From positions 232,784 to 296,783 of the forward strand of contig JALGZK010000003.1 of NCBI GenBank assembly GCA_025774935.1: a stretch of 64,000 nt of DNA, written 5' to 3'. Numbering within the stretch: the stretch's first letter is position 1; every line of letters begins with the position of its first letter. Positions 25,183 through 32,900 of the stretch are shown here, piece by piece. The notes beneath the pieces are model-generated. The model did no database searches and was not told the DNA's origin. It saw nothing but the letters and a program-made list of their open reading frames with translations. Made by a program: the position numbers and the translations under genes. The DNA comes from a bacterium. GTDB lineage: Bacteria; Joyebacterota; Joyebacteria; Joyebacterales; Joyebacteraceae.

Positions 25183-27318
25183 TCAGAATGTCAGCACGGC
25201 CATGATGCCGAGCGTCTGTGCGTCCTCGAGCGCCTTCTCGGCGCCGACCTCGCCGACCAGGCTGTGCGTCCATTGGTAGTGGGAACGCCAGCGCTCGCGA
25301 CCGTTGCCGTGGCCTTCGACCGGGGTGTCGATGTAGTTCGTGGGGTTCACCCCGTAGCTGAACAGCACCTTGATGTTCGTCCGGAGGTCCCACACGACCC
25401 CGACGAAGGGAGCGAAGAAGGTGTCGGTGTAGGTCTCGTCGCTCCGCGCGGCCGAGTTTCCGTCACCGTTCTCTTCTTCCTCCTCTTCCCTCGGGATGTC
25501 GTAGTAGGTCATCCAGCGCAGGTCGCCCACGAGGCTCCACTGCGTCACGAACTCCCACCGCCCGAGCAGGATGATCTCCCATGTGTCGAGCGGGTCGTAG
25601 ACGCCGCCGCCGTCGACCGAGAACCCCATGTACTCCGTGTCCAGGCCGAACCACAGTTTGTCGGCCTCGCGAAGGTCAACGCGCGACTGAAGGGCCAGTC
25701 TCGAGCGGGTGCCGCTCCAGTCGAGCTTCGTGTTCTCCGGGGCCTCCTCGTCGAAGAACGTGGCGTAGTACTCCCAGTTGTACTTCCCCCAGTCGTACTC
25801 GAGGAGCGCGTCGAAGATCCCGAACTTGACCCCCGCGTCGAACTCGGTCTCCCAGTCGTCGCGCGTGGGTGCCGGTCCCCAGACGCCGACCACGAGCGAG
25901 GACCCCGCCGAGCCCACGTCGGTGTAGTTGCGCCTCGGGTCGCCTCCCCAGACGGGGGTTTCGTAGGACACCCACTCCTCGTCCTCGTCCATCCCGTCGA
26001 TGCCGGTGTGCTGAACGTCAAGCCGGAGGCTCAGAGGCGGGACCGGGTCGCTGAAGAGGATGAGCTTCGGGACCCAGCCGGCGGTGTCCCCTACCGGAAC
26101 GTTGATCCTGCCGTTCGTGTAGTCGGTGCCCTCGATCCTCTCCTTGTTCCCGACGTCCCACCTCGCTCTGTACGACGCGTAGCCAATCTCGGCCTTGACT
26201 CTCAGAAGCTCCTGCATTGCAGGCCAGTCGACGTCGACGCCGCCTATCTGCTGTGCGATCGCTAGCTCGAACCAGTCGCTCTCGCTTCCGGTCTCCGCTA
26301 CGAACTCGTCGAGCTCCGGCATCTCGTTGCCCTCGGCGAGGTAGTTGATCCACCAGCCGTCCCTGAGCGATGTCCAGGTCGCGCCGAGAGTCACCGTGTC
26401 CGTCGGCCACTTGAGGCGTCCGGCCAGGAGGTCGGTGCCCGTGTTGTCGTAGATCTCCGGGTCGTTGTAGATGTCCCAGTCGTAGATGTTGGCGTAGACG
26501 AACACGAGGCTGGTAGGCCCGATGTTCGCATCGAGGCCGACGCCCTGCGACCCGCGGCCGTAGTAAATCCGCTCCTGGAGGATCGTGCCATCGAGGTTGT
26601 AGTGACCGAGCTGCTCGATCGGGTTGTCGAACTGATAGCGCTCCTCGTTGTAGTAGCCGAGTACCCCGAACGCGCTGCCGGAGAGGACCACGTTCCCGCT
26701 GTAGAACTCCGCGAAGAGCTTGTTGATGTCACCCACACCCGTGTCCAAGCGGAGTGTGACGTCCCCGGTCACGTTCTCGTTTACGGTCGGCTTGATGGCG
26801 AGGTAGACCTCGTGCGCCGGTCTCTCCAGCCGCCACCTGGGGTCGCTCGGCACGTTAGACACCGTGTTGTACGTCGCCCGGTACCACCCGTCGAGCTTCA
26901 CCCTCGAGCTCAGCGCCGTGTTCGAGACGGGCTCAGCCGTCCCGGCCTCCGCGGTCTCCGTCGGCATCCCGTCGTCACCGACGACGAGCTCGGAGTTCCC
27001 GTAGTCGCCGACGACCTTCGGGTTGTCGGGGTCGGCCATCCACTGGGACCCGTTCACGACGAACTTGTACTCGTACCGGCCCGGCTCGAGATCCAGCACC
27101 ACCCTCCACACACCTTCCTCGTCCATCTCGAGCGGGTCCGCGTCCATGCTCCAGCCGTTGAAGTCGCCGGCAACCGCCACGCTTCCGGCGTACGGATCGG
27201 AATACAGGAACTCAACGTCGCCCTCCACCCCGGCTAGACCGGCGAGCGAAGGGCATGCGCCGAGGAACACGACCGCCGTCGCGATCAATGCTGCCCCGGT
27301 GTGACTCCGAGTCTTCAT
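25183..27318 (-). CDS. CBM48 module fused to an outer-membrane beta-barrel
   Basis: A 711-residue protein. The signal peptide (TGAALIATAVVFLGACPSLA) is followed by one CBM48 module (about residues 30-115; FLYSDPYAGSVAVAGDFNGW, YEYKFVVNGSQWMADPDNP). After a Thr/Ala/Glu linker come about 560 residues of aromatic-rich alternating strands. The protein ends in LGIMAVLTF, an outer-membrane barrel signature with terminal Phe. The ATG at 27318 follows GGAGACGGAGA; the open frame to 27378 is only Arg-rich. It lies between a second barrel and the CBM48 lipoprotein. A glucan-binding outer-membrane porin is the simplest interpretation. The fusion is unusual, and barrel membership rests on strand pattern and context only. 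Confidence 0.72.
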   Translation of the reverse strand: MKTRSHTGAALIATAVVFLGACPSLAGLAGVEGDVEFLYSDPYAGSVAVAGDFNGWSMDADPLEMDEEGVWRVVLDLEPGRYEYKFVVNGSQWMADPDNPKVVGDYGNSELVVGDDGMPTETAEAGTAEPVSNTALSSRVKLDGWYRATYNTVSNVPSDPRWRLERPAHEVYLAIKPTVNENVTGDVTLRLDTGVGDINKLFAEFYSGNVVLSGSAFGVLGYYNEERYQFDNPIEQLGHYNLDGTILQERIYYGRGSQGVGLDANIGPTSLVFVYANIYDWDIYNDPEIYDNTGTDLLAGRLKWPTDTVTLGATWTSLRDGWWINYLAEGNEMPELDEFVAETGSESDWFELAIAQQIGGVDVDWPAMQELLRVKAEIGYASYRARWDVGNKERIEGTDYTNGRINVPVGDTAGWVPKLILFSDPVPPLSLRLDVQHTGIDGMDEDEEWVSYETPVWGGDPRRNYTDVGSAGSSLVVGVWGPAPTRDDWETEFDAGVKFGIFDALLEYDWGKYNWEYYATFFDEEAPENTKLDWSGTRSRLALQSRVDLREADKLWFGLDTEYMGFSVDGGGVYDPLDTWEIILLGRWEFVTQWSLVGDLRWMTYYDIPREEEEEENGDGNSAARSDETYTDTFFAPFVGVVWDLRTNIKVLFSYGVNPTNYIDTPVEGHGNGRERWRSHYQWTHSLVGEVGAEKALEDAQTLGIMAVLTF

Positions 27319-27409
27319 TCTCCGTCTCCGTGTCGGGCGCCCTAAGCGCCACCTTCGTACCGTGCGGCCCGGCGCCACCGCGACGGACCGTCTCCTGCCT
27401 AACCGTCCC

Positions 27410-28996
27410 CTAGTAGTAGATCCTGAGGAACGTCTTGAACACCAGCTCCGTCGTCGAGCTCGAATCTCGGTTCACGAAGTCGCCGTCGCGGGTCAGGTCG
27501 TTCGAGTGGCCCTCGTTTCCGAACTCGATGAAGAACTCGGCGCCCTGCCAGCCCAGATACCTGAGCTGCATGAACGCCGTCTGCCGCGACTCGGTCTTCT
27601 CGTCGACATTCATGACGCGGCTGTAGAACTTCCATCTGTCGGTGAGGTTCACGTTCGCTTCGAACGCGAACGCCAGGATCTCGTAGGGTGAGTCGATGTC
27701 CTTGATCGCGAACTGCGACCTCAGCCGGACGAGTCGATTCTCCCCGGTCACCTCAAAGAAGAGCGCGGGCCAGGTCCCGTTCTTGTCCTGGTAAACCTTG
27801 TACTCGGCCGTGCCGGTGAACCCGTGGAGGAACTCGATGTAGGTCCAGACGCCCCACTCGTCGATCGTCCCGACGGTCTGCGAGTAGCTCGTGAGTCCGG
27901 GGTGCTCCGGCTCGGCGTGCGTGACCCACCCCGTCACGTTGATCGCTTCGACGGGCACGCGGTACCGCGCCTCGAGGTAAAGCCTCGAGTAGTCGTTCAG
28001 ATCCCGACGATTACCGGACGCGAGTCCGTCGGTATAGAACTCGGCGCCGTACTTCTCGTAGGAGCCTATGAACCGCCAGGCGTTGCCGATCCCGAAGTCC
28101 CTGATCTCGGTCTTGAATCCGTTCGGCTGCGGGTCCTCCAAGGCGGAGAGCCAGCCCGAGATGTTGCGCCCGTACTCGCTCAGCCACGTCACTCGCCCGA
28201 ACCGCGCGAGCGGCGACCAGAGCTCCCCGAGCGCGAGCTCGAGGTCGGCGGCGATGGTCTCGTCGTAGTCGATCGATCTCCCGTGGTACAGGCCGTCGCT
28301 GTAGCGGATGTAGTCCTTGCGGCCGTAGGTCACGCCGTAGAACCCGCGCCTCTTCGGGAACGCCCCCGTGACCCGAAACGCGCGGTAATCGTCGGTCCGG
28401 CCGGTAATGGTGTCCCCCGGCGCCATCCCGGGGTAGTACGACTGCTCCGACTCCGGGATCTCGTCGTAGGCGCGCGTGAAGTAGTCGCTCCGCTCGCTGA
28501 TGAACGCCGCACCGGAGAGCGTGTAGACGTTCCAGAAGTCGAGCCGGATGCCCTGCGCTCGGGGCCCGAAGTTGTCGTGCTTGACGACGTCCGGGTTGAC
28601 GATGTCGAGGAGGGGTTCGTTCAGCCAGAACCGGTTCTGTCCGAAGAAGAGGTGGCCCTCCAGGTTCGACCACCTGTAGCGCATGTGCCCTTCGCGGAGG
28701 AAGAGGAGCGTCTCCTTGACGTCGGTGTCGGCGAGCCTGACCCAGCGGTTCGACTCCGACCACAACTTGAGGAAGGCTTCCAGGTCCATGAGCGGCGTCG
28801 ACCTGAGCGACAGCTCCGCGTAGAGCTGAGGGTTCGACAGCTCCCAGGTCGGGTCGTCGATCGATGAGGTCCGGGTCTCCGCCACGAACGAGGAATAGCC
28901 CTCGATCGTCGTCTGGGCGCGTGCAGGTGGCGCGACCGCGAGAACCGCGAGAACCGCGGCCGGCAGCAGACAGGCTTGTGTGATCGATCGACTCAT
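27410..28996 (-). CDS. Outer-membrane beta-barrel protein, putative porin
   Basis: A 528-residue protein with a signal peptide (LLPAAVLAVLAVAPPARA). It has regular aromatic-girdled strands throughout (for example YRWSNLEGHLFFGQNRFWL, TELVFKTFLRIYY) and a C-terminal Tyr, as expected for an outer-membrane barrel. It starts four bases after the stop of the PorV-like gene and precedes the CBM48-barrel gene. Capacity for a 16- to 18-strand barrel fits maltoporin-like uptake, but no maltoporin motif was recognised. Function as glucan porin is inferred from the locus. Confidence 0.68.
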   Translation of the reverse strand: MSRSITQACLLPAAVLAVLAVAPPARAQTTIEGYSSFVAETRTSSIDDPTWELSNPQLYAELSLRSTPLMDLEAFLKLWSESNRWVRLADTDVKETLLFLREGHMRYRWSNLEGHLFFGQNRFWLNEPLLDIVNPDVVKHDNFGPRAQGIRLDFWNVYTLSGAAFISERSDYFTRAYDEIPESEQSYYPGMAPGDTITGRTDDYRAFRVTGAFPKRRGFYGVTYGRKDYIRYSDGLYHGRSIDYDETIAADLELALGELWSPLARFGRVTWLSEYGRNISGWLSALEDPQPNGFKTEIRDFGIGNAWRFIGSYEKYGAEFYTDGLASGNRRDLNDYSRLYLEARYRVPVEAINVTGWVTHAEPEHPGLTSYSQTVGTIDEWGVWTYIEFLHGFTGTAEYKVYQDKNGTWPALFFEVTGENRLVRLRSQFAIKDIDSPYEILAFAFEANVNLTDRWKFYSRVMNVDEKTESRQTAFMQLRYLGWQGAEFFIEFGNEGHSNDLTRDGDFVNRDSSSTTELVFKTFLRIYY

Positions 28997-29000
28997 CTAC

Positions 29001-29879
29001 CTACCAGACGAACATTGCGGAGAGCCTGTAGAGGCTCCCGATCCTGCGCTCCGAGAGGAGCGCGACGTCGACTCTGATGTGTCTGCTCTTGATGCCGACG
29101 CCGGCGGCGATCCGGTCCCGGTTGATGCCGGTCCGGAGGGCGAAGGCGTCGTAGAACCAGAGCTCGATCCCCGCGTTCAGCGTCGTCGAGCCGTCGTAGT
29201 ACTCCGGGACCTCTCTCGGAACCCGCCACTCGACGGAGAAGAGCATGACTTCCCGGAAGAGGTACGTGCCCCCCAGTCTAAACTCGGTGTAGACGGGGTC
29301 GGTCTCGACGGTCGTCGACAGGAGCTTGAGCTTGGGCTCGCCGAGGTTCCGGATCACCGCCGCCGCGCTCCACTGCCCCGAGCGCCAGAGCGCCCCGATG
29401 TCGGCGGCGTACGCGTCGTCCCCGCCCGAGTTGAAGGCAGGGTCGTTGTAGTAGTCGTATCCGGGCGCGTCGATCGCGAACCGCTTGATCGAGAGCCCGG
29501 CGTCCAGGCCTTCGATGGGCGTCCTGCGTCCGTATCCGGCGACGATGGTGTCTTCGTAGTAGAGATCCCGCGCGGCTGTGCGCATCCAGCCGACGCCGAA
29601 GCCCTGTCCTTCCATACCGTACGCGGCCAGCACGGCGTCCTCGTCGAGTCCGTCCACGCTGTACACGCTCGTGCGCTCGCCGAGCACCTGAATCCCCCGG
29701 AAGCTCGCGAGTCCCGCGGGGTTCCAGTGGAGCGCGGAGGCGTCGTCCGCGACCGCGATGAACGCGCCTCCCATGCCGAGCGCCCGGGCCCCGATCTCGA
29801 CCTCCACGAAGTTCGCCGACGCGGCGCCCGCGAGGACGACGATGAGGAGAGGGACGAGAGTGAGCTTCACCGTGCGCAT
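29001..29879 (-). CDS. PorV/PorQ-like outer-membrane protein
   Basis: A 292-residue protein. The signal peptide (LTLVPLLIVVLAGAASA) is followed by the family hallmark GARALGMGGAFIAVADDASALHWNPAGLA, typical of PorV/PorQ and FadL-like barrels of the FCB group. It ends in YRLSAMFVW. In type IX secretion, PorV shuttles cargo carrying C-terminal sorting domains. The upstream 1,790-residue gene encodes such a cargo candidate with a FlgD-like C-terminus, which makes a cargo-specific shuttle plausible. A structural barrel role is the alternative. The gene starts 63 nt after the large gene's stop. Confidence 0.75.
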   Translation of the reverse strand: MRTVKLTLVPLLIVVLAGAASANFVEVEIGARALGMGGAFIAVADDASALHWNPAGLASFRGIQVLGERTSVYSVDGLDEDAVLAAYGMEGQGFGVGWMRTAARDLYYEDTIVAGYGRRTPIEGLDAGLSIKRFAIDAPGYDYYNDPAFNSGGDDAYAADIGALWRSGQWSAAAVIRNLGEPKLKLLSTTVETDPVYTEFRLGGTYLFREVMLFSVEWRVPREVPEYYDGSTTLNAGIELWFYDAFALRTGINRDRIAAGVGIKSRHIRVDVALLSERRIGSLYRLSAMFVW

Positions 29880-29942
29880 GGTCTGCCTGTCAGAGCGTCT
29901 CCCGCCGCCCGGCGGCGAGGACCACGGCGCCGGAGCGCGCCG

Positions 29943-32900
29943 CTACTTGATGACCACGACCGGCCGGTTCACGCGTTCGTAGATCGGCGCGGTCTTGAAC
30001 TTCGCCTCGAGTCGCATGATGTAGATGCCGTACGGAACGACGTTCCCGTTCTCGTCGGTGCCGTCCCAGACGATCTGCATCGGCGTGCGGCCCGTGTCGG
30101 TCGACGCCAGCTGGAACTCGAGCCGGTTGACGAGCCTTCCGGTCAGATCGAAGAACTCGACGTTCACGTAGTCGGCCTCCCGGCCGAGCCAGAACGTCAC
30201 GCGCGTCTCTTCGTAGAGGCCGTCGCCGTTCGGCGAGAACGGGTTCGGCTCGACTCCGACGCCGGACAGGCCCTGTGAGCCGCCGACGTCGAGCTGCTCC
30301 CAGTAGAAGACGCCGAAACGCCCGAAATCGTCTACGAAATTGAGGATGTTCCGTCCGGACGTGTTGGAGTTGCCGCCGACCATGATCCACCGGTCAGTCG
30401 TGTCGTTCCATCTGAAGAGCCCGAACGAGTTCTCGTCGAGCCCTCGCACCTCGTACGGCGGGTAGTGAACGAACAGCCAGGAGAGGTAGTCGAGGCCGGT
30501 GAACGTACCCTGGTCGGTCTCGAGCCAGATGTCCCGGGTGACACCGATGTACTCCATGTCACTCCGGATGTTGTCGATGTCGACCTGCGTGTTCGCGATG
30601 GGATCGAGCACCAGGTCGATCGGTCCCCGCACGTCGGGAAGCGAGTTCGGCTCGAGGACGATGATCGTCCCGTCCTGGAAGATGAACAGCTCGTCCTCGC
30701 CCTCGGTCATGAGGCTGTCGACCTCGGCGAACGTCTGCGTGTCGGACCACGGTTCCGGCACGCCGAGCTCGTAGGGACCAGCCCAGATCTCGTTCTCGTT
30801 CGAGGAGGCATCTCTCGCGTACACCTCCCCCACGATCACGCGCGCGGGCCCCGTCCTAACGAGGTCGACGACGTTCGTCTCCGAGGTGATCTGCTCGCGC
30901 GAGAGGTCCGCCGCCCAGTACGGATCGGCGAGCTCGACCATCTCCGTCACGCGCGTCGCCGTGTCGCCGAGCGTCTGCCAGTGGAATTCCGCCACCTCGA
31001 CGCCCGAGAAGTCGTCGATGGTCGTCCAGAAGACGGCCGGCGCGTCGAGGAGTGCCCTCCAGGGGATGTGCTGGAGATCCGGGTCACCTTCGAACCCGCT
31101 GATCAGAGGCGGCGAGAAGTCCTCGGCGAAGCTCGCCTCGACGACGCACGCGATCTTGCTGTTCAGGAAGCGCGCCTCGGCATCGGGCGTCGTGTAGTCG
31201 AGCATCTCGGACTGCGGGCGGCCCGGCTCGTGCCCGAACCCCGGCGAGGCGGCTACGTCGATGATGTTCGCGTCGCGGTCGCGGCCCACCTCGCTGTCCC
31301 GCCCGCCGCCGAACTGCCACTCAGCCGTGTTCGCGTTCACCCAGCGGATGGCGCCGAGGTTCTGGTCGTTCGAGTCTCCGTCGTGCGATGAGAGACAGAC
31401 GATGATGTCCCACTTCAGGATGGCGGTCCGGATCTCCTCCTCGTCGATCTCGTCTCCCTCGAATCCAAGGAGCTCGCGGTCGACCGCCACGTCGACGTAG
31501 TTCTCGACGTGGTCGTCGCACATCCGGATGTCGGAGTCGCCCTTGAAGAGATCCCACGCCGCGATCGAGGGCGAGTCGTTCGAGACCACGAACCACTTGC
31601 CCCACCCTTCGACGGAAATGCCGTAGTCCCACGCGTCGACGGGGGCAACGTCGACGTACCTGTTCGGGAACCCGGCCGTAGAACCCTTGCCCTCCACGGC
31701 GTCGATGTAGATGTCGATCTTCTGGAGGTTGAGGTCCGTCCTGTTCGGGTTGTCGCACGTCGCGGCGCTCGGCTGGGGGGCGCCCCAGTCGGCGGCGCCC
31801 GCCTCCTGGTGACTCACGAGATCCTGAAGGTGGGTCCTGAAGACGATCCAGTCTCCGTCGGTGAAGATGTCGACACCAGTGATGTCGAACGATCCCGGAC
31901 CGAAGACGAAGTTCGTCGGGTAGAAGTAGTAGAGCCCGGTCACCGGGACGTCGCTGTCGTCGAGCTGGTTCGGACCGTGGTCGTCCCCTATGTCGTCCTC
32001 GAACGACCTGAGCGCCGTCGCCGGGTTGTCGACGTCGAGGAGGATGCCGAGGGCGGTCGGCCAGATGTTGGCGGCGTCCCGCGCGGTCACGGTAAGCGTG
32101 TGCTCGCCGTCCGACGCCGCTCGAGTGAGCGTGTCCCCCGCCGTGTACGTGAAGTCGCCCGCGGTACCGTCGGGAAAGACGCCGTCGTCGGTCATCCTGA
32201 CGAGCGACGAGCCCCCGATGTCCGACAGGTCGATGAAGACGTCGCCGACTCCCCCGCCTCCGTCGCCGACGTCGACCGTGTACGTGACGAAGGCGCCCGG
32301 CTGCGCCGGGGACGGACTCGCGAGCCCGTCCGAGAGATCGGGCGGGAAGCCCTCCTCGAGCATGAGCGCCTTCGCGTAGTTCGATAGATAGACGGAGTCG
32401 GTCGCGGTCTCCCACCAGTCGCCCTCGTCGGGCAGCATGTCGTGCGTCGCGTCGTGAGGCACCGAGTCGAGGGCGTTGTACTTCGTGCCCTCGGCCGTCT
32501 CCTGCATGATGTACCCCTGCACCCGCACGGTCTCGCCCACGGCGGTCTCGAGCGGCGCGAAGGGGAGGCGGAACGCGACCTTCTCGTCGGTCTTCGTGAC
32601 GTAGCCTTCGGCCCGCACGCCCTCGTTCCAGTCGCTCACCCAGGTCTCGCCGACGAAGTCGTAGAACTGCCAGGCGTTGATGTTCCAGCGTCTGAGGTCG
32701 GCGTACTCCTCGCCGGCGTGATCGCTGTACTTGTACGTGAACGCATAATCGGGCTTGTAGGGATGTGTGTAGCCGATCGGGAACGTGAAGGGATCATCAG
32801 ACGCGCCGGTGTCATTCGCGTGCGTCTCGAGCACCACGGCCAGGTGCATGCCCGCCCACGCCGAGTAGAAGTCGTGGGTCACGACGAGAGTGTCGGCGGA

